A stretch of 64,000 nt of DNA, taken from positions 19,684 through 83,683 of the forward strand of contig CADASK010000003.1 of NCBI GenBank assembly GCA_902790495.1, in the 5' to 3' direction. A model generated the notes under the pieces. It had not been told where the DNA came from. It made no database searches and saw only the letters and a program-made list of their open reading frames with translations. Position 1 is the first letter of the stretch. Every line of letters starts with the position of its first letter. Of this stretch, positions 43,888 to 52,600 are shown piece by piece. The DNA comes from an uncultured Eubacteriales bacterium. GTDB taxonomy: Bacteria > Bacillota > Clostridia > Christensenellales > Aristaeellaceae. Made by a program: the position numbers and the translations under genes.

Positions 43888-44811
43888 TTATGGTTTCAGC
43901 CACTCCAGGGTCTTCTTGCAGATGGCCTCATCATCCATCCCGTAGACGCCGCGCAGGTACTGCTGGGTGCCCACGATGGAGGAGTAGATGTCGGGCATGC
44001 CGATGCGCTTGACGCGGCAGGGGAGGCCCTCATCCGCCACGACCTCGGCCACGGCCGAGCCGAAGCCGCCCACCACCGTGTGCTCCTCGACGGTGACCAG
44101 CAGCGGGAAGCGCCGGGCCAGCTCGAGGATCTTCTCCCGGTCGATGGGCTTGATGGACGGGAAGGACACCACCTCGGCGCTGACGCCCTGGGCTGCCAGC
44201 TTTTCCGCGGCGGAGACGGTCTGGGTCAGGATGCCGCCGGCCGAGAGCAGGGCGACGTCGCTGCCTTCGCGCAGGGTCAGGGCCTGGGGGAGACGCCAGC
44301 CCTCGATGGGCTTCGTGTGAAGCGTCGGCTCGCCGCCGCGGCCCAGCCGCAGGTAGCAGGTGCCGGGGGTGCGCAGCATCTCGGGCACCACGGCCTCCAC
44401 CTCCGCCGGATCGCCGGGGGTGAATACGGTGACGCCGGGCAGGGCGCGGATGACGGCCATGTCCTCGGTGGCGTGATGGCTCATGCCGAGGGAGCCGTAC
44501 ACAAAGCCGCCGCCCACGCACACCACCTTGACGTTGGCCTCGTGGTAGGCGCAGTCGTTGCGGATCTGCTCCAGGCAGCGCAGGGTCGGGAAGTTGCCGA
44601 TGGAATAGGTCAGCACGGTGCGGCCCGTCCGCGCCAGGCCCGAGGCCATGCTGGTCATGCCCTGCTCGGCGATGCCCGCGTTGATGAACTGCTTCGGATA
44701 GGTCTCCCAGAAGGGCTTGAGCACGCCAAAGCCCAGGTCGCCGGTGATCAGGGTGATCCGATCGTCCGCGGCGGCTTCGCGCATCAGCGCGCGCACAAAT
44801 GCGTCTCTCAT
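43888..44811 (-). CDS. Transketolase, C-terminal subunit
   Basis: The 307-residue protein comprises the pyrimidine-binding and C-terminal domains of transketolase: ITGDLGFGVLKPFWETYPKQFINAGIAEQGMTSMASGLA, with the catalytic Glu in IAEQ, and a Rossmann-like end (LLVTVEEHTVVGGFGSAV). It overlaps the N-terminal subunit gene by ATGA. Split transketolases in polysaccharide loci often supply unusual ketose or pentitol precursors rather than the pentose phosphate pathway. Confidence 0.93.
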   Translation of the reverse strand: MRDAFVRALMREAAADDRITLITGDLGFGVLKPFWETYPKQFINAGIAEQGMTSMASGLARTGRTVLTYSIGNFPTLRCLEQIRNDCAYHEANVKVVCVGGGFVYGSLGMSHHATEDMAVIRALPGVTVFTPGDPAEVEAVVPEMLRTPGTCYLRLGRGGEPTLHTKPIEGWRLPQALTLREGSDVALLSAGGILTQTVSAAEKLAAQGVSAEVVSFPSIKPIDREKILELARRFPLLVTVEEHTVVGGFGSAVAEVVADEGLPCRVKRIGMPDIYSSIVGTQQYLRGVYGMDDEAICKKTLEWLKP

Positions 44812-45704
44812 GGTCTGTGCGCCTCCAGTTCCTTGAGGGCGGCCTCATACTCTTCGCCCTGCGGGCTGCGGTAGTGCCAGAGGATGTTGTTCTCCATGAA
44901 GGATACGCCCTTGCCCTTCACCGTGTCGGCGATGATGACGGTGGGCTTTCCGCTGCCCAGGGCGGCCTTCGCCTGCTCCATGGCCTCGGTCAGGGCGGCG
45001 ATGTCGTGGCCGTCCACCTCGATGGCCCGCCAGCCGAAGGCGCGCCACTTCTCCGCGAAGGGCTCCAGGCGGATGGTGTTCTCGCAGAAATCCAGGGACT
45101 GCATCCGGTTGTGATCCACCACGGCGACGAGATTGTCCAGGCCGTAGTGCGCGGCCTGCAGCGCGGCCTCCCACACGGAGCCCTCGTCGCACTCGCCGTC
45201 GCCCAGCACGCACCAGGTGCGCCAGGTCTTGCCGTCCAGCCTTGCGCCCATGGCCATGCCCGCGGCGGTGGCCAGGCCGTGGCCGAGGGAGCCGGTGGAC
45301 ATCTCCACGCCGGGCACGCCCTTGTGGCTGACGTGGCCGGAGAGGCGCGAGCCGTTCTGGTAGTGGGTCTTCAGCTCCTCCACGGGGAAGAAGCCGCGCT
45401 CCGCCAGGGCCGCGTAGACCGCCGCGCCCGCGTGGCCCTTGGAGAGGATCATGCGGTCACGGTCCGGGGCTGTCGGATGCTCCGGGTCCACGTTCAGCGC
45501 CCGGGTGTAGAGCACGGCCATGAGCTCCGCCAGGGAGAAGATCGCGCCGATGTGGCTGCCCTTGCTCAGGTGGGTCATCTCCAGGCCGTGGCGGCGGATC
45601 AGCCAGGCCAGCACGGCGGGATCGCTTGTGTCGCACACGCCGCCGGGAAAGGCGCTGTGCGTCCGCTCGGTGTAGCTCATCTCTATCTCAGCTGTCTCAG
45701 CCAT
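44808..45704 (-). CDS. Transketolase, N-terminal subunit
   Basis: The 298-residue protein contains the thiamine-diphosphate motif GDGECDEGSVWEAALQAA ending in VVDHN, and SKGHAGAAVYAAL, GSLGHGLATAAGMA. AAGGAGG precedes the ATG at 45704, which lies inside the end of the sugar transferase gene. Together with the next gene it forms one transketolase. Confidence 0.94.
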   Translation of the reverse strand: MAETAEIEMSYTERTHSAFPGGVCDTSDPAVLAWLIRRHGLEMTHLSKGSHIGAIFSLAELMAVLYTRALNVDPEHPTAPDRDRMILSKGHAGAAVYAALAERGFFPVEELKTHYQNGSRLSGHVSHKGVPGVEMSTGSLGHGLATAAGMAMGARLDGKTWRTWCVLGDGECDEGSVWEAALQAAHYGLDNLVAVVDHNRMQSLDFCENTIRLEPFAEKWRAFGWRAIEVDGHDIAALTEAMEQAKAALGSGKPTVIIADTVKGKGVSFMENNILWHYRSPQGEEYEAALKELEAHRP

Positions 45705-46407
45705 GTCGCGCCTCCTTGCCGCCCTGGTGATGCTCGGCCTGCATGTCCTTCGCCTTTCCGAACACGCCGCCGATGGTCTCGAAGAAGAGACCGGCGTCCA
45801 GCCCGAAGGACTGGTGCAGGGCGTATTCCACCCGCAGGCGGTTCTTCTCGGGCAGCACATATTTCTCGAAGTTTTCCACGGGGTTCTCCGTGCCGATGAT
45901 CTCGTCCTGGGCGATGAACACGATGGACGAGCGGTCGGTGATGCCGGGGCGCACCCACATGATGCACTCCTGCTCCTTGGTGTACTGGGTGGTGTAGAGC
46001 AGCAGCTCCGGCCGCGGGCCTACGAAGGACATGTCGCCCTTGAGGATGTTGAACAGCTGGGGCAGCTCGTCCAGCTTCAGGCGGCGCATGACGCGGCCCG
46101 CGCGGGTCACGCGGCTGTCGCCCAGGGCGGTGGTGCCGCCGGTCTTGTCCGCGCCCACAACCATGGAGCGGAACTTATAGATCAGGAAGGGCTGGTTGTG
46201 GTAGCCTCCGCGCACGGCCTTGTAGAGCACGGGGCCGGGGGAGTCCAGCTTGACCCAGAGGGCCAGCGGCAGCATGACCACCGAGGCCGGGATCAGCAGG
46301 ATCAGCGCCAGGACAAAGTCCAGCACACGCTTGACCACATGGGAATAGAACGGATGGGACAGCGGCCCATCCCAGTAAGGGAGCTTGGGCAATGGTTCTT
46401 TCGCCAT
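45697..46407 (-). CDS. Bacterial sugar transferase (undecaprenyl-phosphate type)
   Basis: The 236-residue protein has one N-terminal membrane anchor (VVKRVLDFVLALILLIPASVVML) and the PglC/WbaP-type catalytic region: YKFRSMVVGAD, RLKLDELPQLFNILKGDMSFVGPRPE (Asp-Glu catalytic pair). Such enzymes transfer a sugar phosphate to undecaprenyl phosphate and start capsule, teichoic-acid-like or glycoprotein glycan synthesis. It is the first gene of the envelope operon. Confidence 0.94.
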   Translation of the reverse strand: MAKEPLPKLPYWDGPLSHPFYSHVVKRVLDFVLALILLIPASVVMLPLALWVKLDSPGPVLYKAVRGGYHNQPFLIYKFRSMVVGADKTGGTTALGDSRVTRAGRVMRRLKLDELPQLFNILKGDMSFVGPRPELLLYTTQYTKEQECIMWVRPGITDRSSIVFIAQDEIIGTENPVENFEKYVLPEKNRLRVEYALHQSFGLDAGLFFETIGGVFGKAKDMQAEHHQGGKEARHG

Positions 46408-46467
46408 GGGAGTATCTGTCTCCTTGCAAAACAGTTCTCAGTCAACACCCAAATTGTTACGGAGGCA

Positions 46468-46592
46468 GCGAAGGTTTGCAAAGGGCTCGTAGCGCCCGGA
46501 AAACACCATGTTATGGAGTTTTCAGCGGAGAACGGGCGGCAGCCCCGGACCGATCGCAAAGCCCTTTGCCCGCGCCCGCAGGCGCGGAATCT
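46468..46592 (+). repeat. Three-way-junction repeat, long form (copy M)
   Basis: P2 GCAAAGGGCT/AGCCCTTTGC, P3 CGCGCC/GGCGCG, loop GATCGCAAA. The insert hairpin GAAAACACCAT-GTT-ATGGAGTTTTC has one mismatch. Confidence 0.85.
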
Positions 46593-46605
46593 CTGCCGCT
46601 CGCGG

Positions 46606-46664
46606 AGCCAACCCCTCAGTCATCGCTGACGCGATGACAGCTCCCCTCATAGGGGAGCCAGGGA
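46606..46664. repeat. Third palindromic family (CAGTCATCGCTGACG type)
   Basis: Two small hairpins: GTCATCG/CGATGAC and CTCCCCTCATAGGGGAG. A related block, CTCTCCCAGAGGGAGAG after TTTCGCTTCGCTCGACAG, is at 46812-46858. The pair frames copy N. Confidence 0.6.
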
Positions 46665-46672
46665 TAAGGCGG

Positions 46673-46799
46673 CTGCGAAGGGATCCCGGAGGTTCGGAGC
46701 GCCCGGAAAATTCCATGTTATGGAGTTTTCAGCGGAGAACGGGCGGCAGCCCTGGACCGATCGCAAAGCCCCCGGGTCGGCCCACAGGCCGAAACCCCT
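46673..46799 (+). repeat. Three-way-junction repeat, long form (copy N)
   Basis: P3 TCGGCC/GGCCGA around CACA, loop GATCGCAAA, insert hairpin GAAAATTCCAT-GTT-ATGGAGTTTTC with one mismatch. The P2 arms are less regular than in other copies. Confidence 0.78.
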
Positions 46800-46811
46800 G
46801 CTGTGGGAGCC

Positions 46812-46858
46812 CTTTCAGTTTCGCTTCGCTCGACAGCTCTCCCAGAGGGAGAGCCAAG
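46812..46858. repeat. Third palindromic family, second block
   Basis: TTTCGCTTCGCTCGACAGCT followed by the CTCTCCC/GGGAGAG hairpin. It ends 10 bases before the parB stop. Confidence 0.5.
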
Positions 46859-46868
46859 GGGGCAGGTG

Positions 46869-47750
46869 TCAATTCCCCTCCGCCGCCAGCGCCTCCATCC
46901 TCATCAGGATCTCGTTAAACCGCTCCAGCTCGTCCCGCGAGTAATACTGCAGCACGATGCGCCCCTTCTTCACACTGCCCTTCACGGCGGCGCGCACGCC
47001 CATGGTCTCGCGGATGCGGTTCTCCAGGTCGGTCAGCTCCACCGGCCGGGGCTTGGGCTGAGGCTTCGGTTTTCTGTCGGCGACACTCTCCCGGCGGCGG
47101 GCGGCCTCAGCCTCCAGCTGACGCACGCTCCAGCCCTCCTGGGCGCTCAGCCGCGCCAGCTGCAGCCGCTCCTCGTCCGTCTCCAGGCCTGCCAGCACGC
47201 GCCCGTGGCCCGCGGAGAGCACGCCCTCGCGGATCATCTCGGCGATCTCGTCCGGCAGGGTGAGCAGGCGGAGCAGGTTGGCCACGGCGGGGCGGCTCTT
47301 GGCCACGCGCTGGGCGGCGGCCTCCTGGGTGTAGCCGCACTCGTCCATCAGCGCGCGGATGCCCATGGCGGTCTCCATGGGGTTCAGGTCCTCGCGCTGC
47401 AGGTTTTCGATCAGGGCGATCTCCATCTGCCGGCTCAGCTCCAGCTCCCGCACCACGCAGGGCACCTGGGTGAGACCGGCCTGCCGTGCGGCCCGCCAGC
47501 GGCGCTCGCCCGCCACGATGCGGTAGCGCCCGCCGGGGGTCGGCGTCACCAGCAGGGGCTGCAGTACGCCCTGGTCGCGGATGGACTGGGCCAGCTGGGT
47601 GATGGTCTCCTCCGGGAAGGTCTGGCGGGGCTGGTCGGGGTTGGTGTCGATGTCCCCGATGGGGATCTCGCGCAGGTTTTCGCCGCTGTCGAGGGTCTCG
47701 GGCAGCAGCACGTCCAGGCCGCGGCCGAGGCCGTGGGGCTTCTTGGGCAT
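46869..47750 (-). CDS. parB: Chromosome partition protein ParB (Spo0J)
   Basis: This 293-residue protein has the CTPase/ParB N-terminal motifs (NPDQPRQTF, YRIVAGERRWRAARQAGL, IENLQREDLNPME), a helix-turn-helix (GYTQEAAAQRVAKSRPAVANLLRLL) and a C-terminal dimerisation segment. ParB loads at parS as a CTP-dependent clamp and recruits SMC. It lies 6 bases after parA. Two parS half-sites lie over the parA promoter. Confidence 0.96.
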   Translation of the reverse strand: MPKKPHGLGRGLDVLLPETLDSGENLREIPIGDIDTNPDQPRQTFPEETITQLAQSIRDQGVLQPLLVTPTPGGRYRIVAGERRWRAARQAGLTQVPCVVRELELSRQMEIALIENLQREDLNPMETAMGIRALMDECGYTQEAAAQRVAKSRPAVANLLRLLTLPDEIAEMIREGVLSAGHGRVLAGLETDEERLQLARLSAQEGWSVRQLEAEAARRRESVADRKPKPQPKPRPVELTDLENRIRETMGVRAAVKGSVKKGRIVLQYYSRDELERFNEILMRMEALAAEGN

Positions 47751-47756
47751 CGGGTA

Positions 47757-48605
47757 TCAGTCCTTCTTCTTTTTCTTGTCCTTGCTCTTGTCTTTCTTCT
47801 TCTTTTTGTCCTTGTCCTTCTTGGGCTCCTCCCACACGGGCGCTTCGGTGCCGTTGCGGGTGAGGAACTCGGCGGCCAGGGCGCGGTAGGCCATGGCGCC
47901 GGTGGACTTGGGATCGTAGACGTGGATGGGCTCGCCGTGGGAGGGAGCTTCGCCCAGGCGCACGCTGCGCGGGATCGTCGCGGCGTAGACCTTCTGGCGG
48001 AAGTGCTTCTTCACCTGATCTACCACCTGCAGGCCGAGGTTGGTGCGGCCGTCCAGCATGGTCAGCAGCACGCCCTCGATGTCCAGGGCGGGGTTCAGCG
48101 AGCGGCGGACGCGGGTGACCGTGTTCATCAGGCTGGTGACGCCCTCCAGGGCATAGTATTCGCACTGGATCGGGATCAGCACGGTGTCCGCCGCAGCCAG
48201 GGCGTTCAGGGTCAGAAGGCCCAGGGACGGCGGGCAGTCCACCAGGATGTAATCATAATCGTTTTTCAGGGCGGAGATCGCCTTCTTGAGCTGGAACTCG
48301 CGCCGCTCGGCGTTCACCAGCTCCACCTCGGCCCCGGCCAGCCGGATGTCGCCCGGCACGAGGGAGAGGTTCTTCCAGGGCGTCTCCTCCACGCAGGCGC
48401 GCAGGGGCAGCTGGCCCAGCAGGGCCTCGTAGACGCTGTTCTCGCCGGCCTCCATGCCCAGGCCGGAGGTGGTGTTGCCCTGGGGGTCGAGGTCGACCAG
48501 CAGCACCCGCTGACCCATCTCGCCCAGCAGGGCCGAGAGGTTGACGGCGGTGGTGGTTTTGCCCACGCCGCCTTTCTGGTTGGTCACCGCAATCGTCTTG
48601 CCCAT
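47757..48605 (-). CDS. parA: Chromosome partition ATPase ParA (Soj)
   Basis: The 282-residue ATPase starts with the deviant Walker A KGGVGKTTTAVNLS and has DLDPQGNTTSGLG and LVDCPPSLGLLTLNAL. It works with ParB in origin segregation. ATG 48605 is preferred over the adjacent GTG because AAAGGGTG is 6 bases upstream. Unusually, the last ~25 residues are almost all Lys and Asp (KKDKDKKKKKDKSK), beyond the normal Soj end; this may add non-specific nucleoid binding. Confidence 0.96.
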   Translation of the reverse strand: MGKTIAVTNQKGGVGKTTTAVNLSALLGEMGQRVLLVDLDPQGNTTSGLGMEAGENSVYEALLGQLPLRACVEETPWKNLSLVPGDIRLAGAEVELVNAERREFQLKKAISALKNDYDYILVDCPPSLGLLTLNALAAADTVLIPIQCEYYALEGVTSLMNTVTRVRRSLNPALDIEGVLLTMLDGRTNLGLQVVDQVKKHFRQKVYAATIPRSVRLGEAPSHGEPIHVYDPKSTGAMAYRALAAEFLTRNGTEAPVWEEPKKDKDKKKKKDKSKDKKKKKD

Positions 48606-48664
48606 CACAGCACCCTTTCCGCCGGCGCCCTCACGGCGCGGCGCGCATACTCATACGATTCTCT

Positions 48665-48706
48665 ATTATAGATTGTTTCACGTCGATGGTCAAGCATTGT
48701 TTCACG
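48665..48706 (-). promoter_or_regulatory. parAB promoter with two parS-like half-sites
   Basis: Minus strand -35 TTGACC (48688-48693), 17 bases, -10 TATAAT (48665-48670). The plus-strand sequence ATTGTTTCACG occurs at 48672-48682 and again at 48696-48706, 24 bp apart. TGTTTCACG is the left half of parS (TGTTTCACGTGAAACA); the right half is missing in both. One half-site fills the spacer and the other sits behind the -35, suggesting ParB autorepression. Confidence 0.65.
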
Positions 48707-48729
48707 GGCTGGGCAAGGTTTTGAAACCC

Positions 48730-48792
48730 CGAAGAGTCCAGAGGCGATCGGAAAGCCTCTGGTCGCCGCCCGCAGGCGGCGAAATCCTCTGC
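48730..48792 (+). repeat. Three-way-junction repeat, short form (copy O)
   Basis: P2 CCAGAGGC/GCCTCTGG around GATCGGAAA; P3 CGCCGCC/GGCGGCG around CGCA; outer AGAG faces CTCT. Compared with copies A and J, both the P2 and the outer stem have changed in a paired way. Confidence 0.88.
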
Positions 48793-48882
48793 AGACGCAA
48801 ACCCTCTGCAAGCCGATAGCTTATCTGTGCAGGGAAAAGCAATAAAATACCGCCGGTCGCAAAACCAACGGTATTTGTTCTC

Positions 48883-49650
48883 TCAATGTGCGTTGCGGAA
48901 GGCGTCCCAGTCGTAGACATACTTCTCGCCGCCGGCCTTGGGCGGCTCAAACCCGAACAGCTCGCTCACCGTCACCAGCTCAAAGCCCCGCGCCTGCAGC
49001 TCGGGGATCAGTTCCTCCAGGAACAGCGTGTCCTTCTTCTTCGCGTGGAAGAGCAGGATGCTGCCGTTCTGGATGTCCTGGAGTGCCCGCTTCATGTCCT
49101 TGGTCTCGCTGACGTCCCAGTGAACAATGTGGTCGAAGCCGCACTTTTCGATGGCGCGGATGACCTCGTTCTCCGAGCTCTTCTTGCCGGTCTCCACGGA
49201 GCCGTAGGGCGGCCGGAGCCAGCGGATCGGGTAATGGTAGCCCAGGGTCTCGTCCAGGGCCTCCTGGGCGTGGCCCATGCAGCCGATGAGGCCGCGCAGG
49301 TCGCGGTTGCCCATCTTCATGTGGGAGTAGGTGTGGGTACCGATCTCACAGCCGCTGTCCAGCACGGACTGCCACAGCGCGCGGTTCTTTTCGCCCATGC
49401 AGCCCGTGTGCACCAGCGGGAAGAAGGTCATGGCGATACCGTACTCCCGGCAGAGCTCCACGTCCCTCTCAAGCCATTGCCTGGAGGTTTTGTAGCAGTC
49501 GTCGACGGTGATGGCAATCTTCGGGACGCTGCGGTCTCCGTGGTGGAGGATGAAGGGCGCCAGCGGGTCGCCGGGGGCTTCCGCTGCTGCGGTCACCAGG
49601 CACAGCAGCGTGCATGCGCATAAGAACAGGGCCACCACCTGTTTGAACAT
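48883..49650 (-). CDS. Polysaccharide deacetylase (NodB family), exported
   Basis: This 255-residue carbohydrate esterase family 4 protein has a signal peptide (ALFLCACTLLCLVTAAAEA). Motifs: AITVDDCYKTS (TFDDG variant; both Asp kept), IGTHTYSHMKM (metal His), WLRPPYGS, DVSETKD and ILLFHAKK. It probably removes N-acetyl groups from peptidoglycan or another surface glycan. GGAGG 8 bases before ATG 49650 sets the start. It lies directly downstream of the giant repeat protein. Confidence 0.92.
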   Translation of the reverse strand: MFKQVVALFLCACTLLCLVTAAAEAPGDPLAPFILHHGDRSVPKIAITVDDCYKTSRQWLERDVELCREYGIAMTFFPLVHTGCMGEKNRALWQSVLDSGCEIGTHTYSHMKMGNRDLRGLIGCMGHAQEALDETLGYHYPIRWLRPPYGSVETGKKSSENEVIRAIEKCGFDHIVHWDVSETKDMKRALQDIQNGSILLFHAKKKDTLFLEELIPELQARGFELVTVSELFGFEPPKAGGEKYVYDWDAFRNAH

Positions 49651-49677
49651 TTGTTGTTCCTCCATACACATAAGAAA

Positions 49678-52600
49678 TTACTCCACAACCGGCGCAGGAA
49701 GCCCTTCCTCGTCCAGCCGCTCCATGGTCTCCAGCTCGCCGTCCGCGCCGTAGGTGTAGACCGTCTCGGCCCAGCCGTCGAGGCAGGCGATCAGGCCGCC
49801 GTCGATGTCGTAGAGGCTTTCGCGGATCAGCCGGCCTGCCTCGTCGTAGTCCATGCGGCGCTCGCTGAAGGTGTCGTTGCCGGAGGTGGGCTGGTAGTCC
49901 GCGTCGGCGTAGGTCTCGCGGGTCACCCGGCCGGCCTCGTCGTGCTCGCGGTAGATCTCCGCGTAGCCGTCGGCGTTCTCGGTCAGTGCGCCGTCCGCGT
50001 CGTAGAAGCGCTCCAGCACCAGGCAGCCGAAGCTGTCGTAATCCCGGGTCACGGCCGCATAGCCACCGGCAAGCACCGCGGGCTCGCCCGAGGCGTCAAA
50101 CCAGGCCTCGTAGGTCACCCGGCCGTCCTCGTCATACTGGTAGACGATGTCCGCGTAGCCCTCGGCGCTGACCACGGGCTGGCCGTCCGCGTCCAGGCAG
50201 ATGGCCTCCTGCACATGGCCGGCGTCGTCGAGGATGTATCGGCTGCCGACCCACTGCGCGCCGTCCCTGGCCCAGGGCTGGCCGTCCGTGCCGAACCAGC
50301 GCTCCTCGGTGATCTGGCCGTTGCTGTTCATGACATAGCGCACCTGCGCCCAGCCCGCCGCGCAGGCCGTCGGCTGGCCGTAGGCGTTGTAATAGCTCTC
50401 TGTGAGGGTGTGATCCGCCTCGCTGAAGGTGCGGCGAAGGGTCACGTAGGACTCGCCGTCCGCCGGGGCGCTCTGGCCGGCCGCGTCGAACCAGGCCTCC
50501 ATCACCGCGTTGCCGGCCCCGTCATAGACCGTGCGGTGGGAAGCCCAGCCGGTGCGCAGGGGCTGGCCGTCCGCGCCGTAGCGGATGACGGCGGCAGGCC
50601 GTCCCGCGGCGTCGTACTGGGTGCTGACGGCGGCGCAGCCGTCCTCCTGGGCCTTCAGCTGGCCGTCCGTGCCGTAGTAGGCGGTGAAGATCGCCAGACC
50701 CTCGGCGTTGTACTCGTAGGCGACGGCCGCATAGCCGCCGGCCAGGGTCAGGCTGCCGTTTTCATCCAGGTAGCGCTCGCTGGTCACGAGGTCCTGATCG
50801 TTGTAGGTGTACATCACGGCGCTGCAGCCCGAGGCGCTGCGGGCGGGCAGCCCGGCCTCGTCCAGGTAGCGGATCATGGTCACGCGGCCCTTCGCGTCGC
50901 GGGTGTATTCCGCCGTGGCCCAGCCCTCGTCGCCGGTCACGGCCTGGCCCTGGGCGTTGAGCCAGGTGCGGGAGGTCTCCAGGCCCTCGGCGCCGTAGGC
51001 GACGCGCACGCTGCCCTCGCCGCCCGCGGTGAAGAAGCTCTCCTCCGTGAGAACGCCGTCCTGACTCCACTGGCGGCGGATCTCCATCCAGCCGTCAGGG
51101 CCGGCGGTGGGATTGCCCGCCGCGTTCAGCCAGCGCTCGGCTGTCACGTTGCCCTTCGCGTCGTAGGTGTATTCCGCCGCGGGCTTCACCGTGCCGGAGG
51201 CAATCTCCTCCGCGGTGGAGGTGCGCTCAAAGACGACGTGGCCGGCGGCGTCGTAGCGGCGTTCCGCCCGCGCGTAGCCCGCGAGGGTGTCCACCGGCTG
51301 GGCGTCCGCGTCCATGTAGTTCTCCTCCACGAGGCGGTTGCGCTCGTCGTAGCGCACGCGGTAGCTGCTGTAGGTGTCGCCCTGGGGCGCGCCGCGGCCG
51401 TCCGCGCCCGTCCAGGTCTCCGCCACCAGGCGGCCGTCCTCGTCGTAGGCGCGCTCCACCGCCGCGTAGCCCACGCCGGGGTCTACGGGCTGCAGGGCCT
51501 CGTCAAAGAAGCTCTCGGAGAGGATGTTCTCGTCGGCGTCATAGGTTCTGCGGCGCTCGGCCCAGCCCTCGCGGCAGCGCACCAGGCGGTTTTCGCTGTC
51601 GATGTAGCGGGTGAGGGTCACGTTGCCGGCCTCGTCGTAGGCGTACTGCACGGTGGCCCAGGTGTCGCCCTGGGTCATGGGCTGGCCGTCGGGGCCGTAC
51701 CAGGTCTGCTCGGTGACGCGCCCCGCCTCGTCGCGCACGGTGCGGATGCCCGCGTAGCCCTCGCGGCTGAGGGTCAGCTGGCCCTCGCCGTCGAAGTACC
51801 ATTCGCCGGCCACGCGGCCCTGGGCGTCATAGACGTAGGCCACCCGGGCGTAGCCGTCCGCGCAGTCGGTGGGCTGGCCGCTTTCGTCCAGGTAGGTGAC
51901 CTCGCCCAGGCGGCCCGCCGCATCATAGGCCCAGGCCACGCCCGCGTAGCCGTCGGCGGTCACGGCGGCCCTGCCGTTCAGGTCATACCAGATCTGCCGC
52001 ACGATGCGGCCCTTGTCGTCCCGGGTGAGCTGCACGGAGGCGTAGCCGTCGGCGGTCTCCACGGGCTTGCCGCTCTTGTCCAGGTAGGTCTCGGTGACGC
52101 TGCCGTCCTTGCCGTAGGCGAAGCTCTTCTGCCAGTAGCCGCCCTTGGTCTCGGTCTTCAGGCCGTTGACGCCCTCGTAGCGCTCCAGCGTCACGCGGCC
52201 CTGCTCGTCGTTCTCATACTCCACGGCCGCGTAGCCCTCGCCCAAATCGACGGAGGCGTCCCGGGTGTCAAACCAGCCCTGCCACACCAGGTAGTGGTTC
52301 TTGTCCCAGTCCTTGCGCACCACGGCGTAGCCGGAGGCCGTGTCCACCAGCTGGCCGTCCAGGCCCTGGTAGTATTCGGCGGTGATGTTCCCGGCCAGGT
52401 CGTACTCATAGCTGACGGAGGCATAGCCCTCGTCGGTGAGCATCGGCGCGCCGGTGCCGTCGGCGTAGGTCACGCCGGTCAGCTTGCCGTCCTTGTCGTA
52501 GGTGAAGTTGCGGGTGGCGGCCCCGTGCAGGCTGGCGGGGGTGCCGTCGGCGCGCAGATAGGCCTCATGGGTCACCTGGCCGTCCGCGTTCCAGTCCTTG

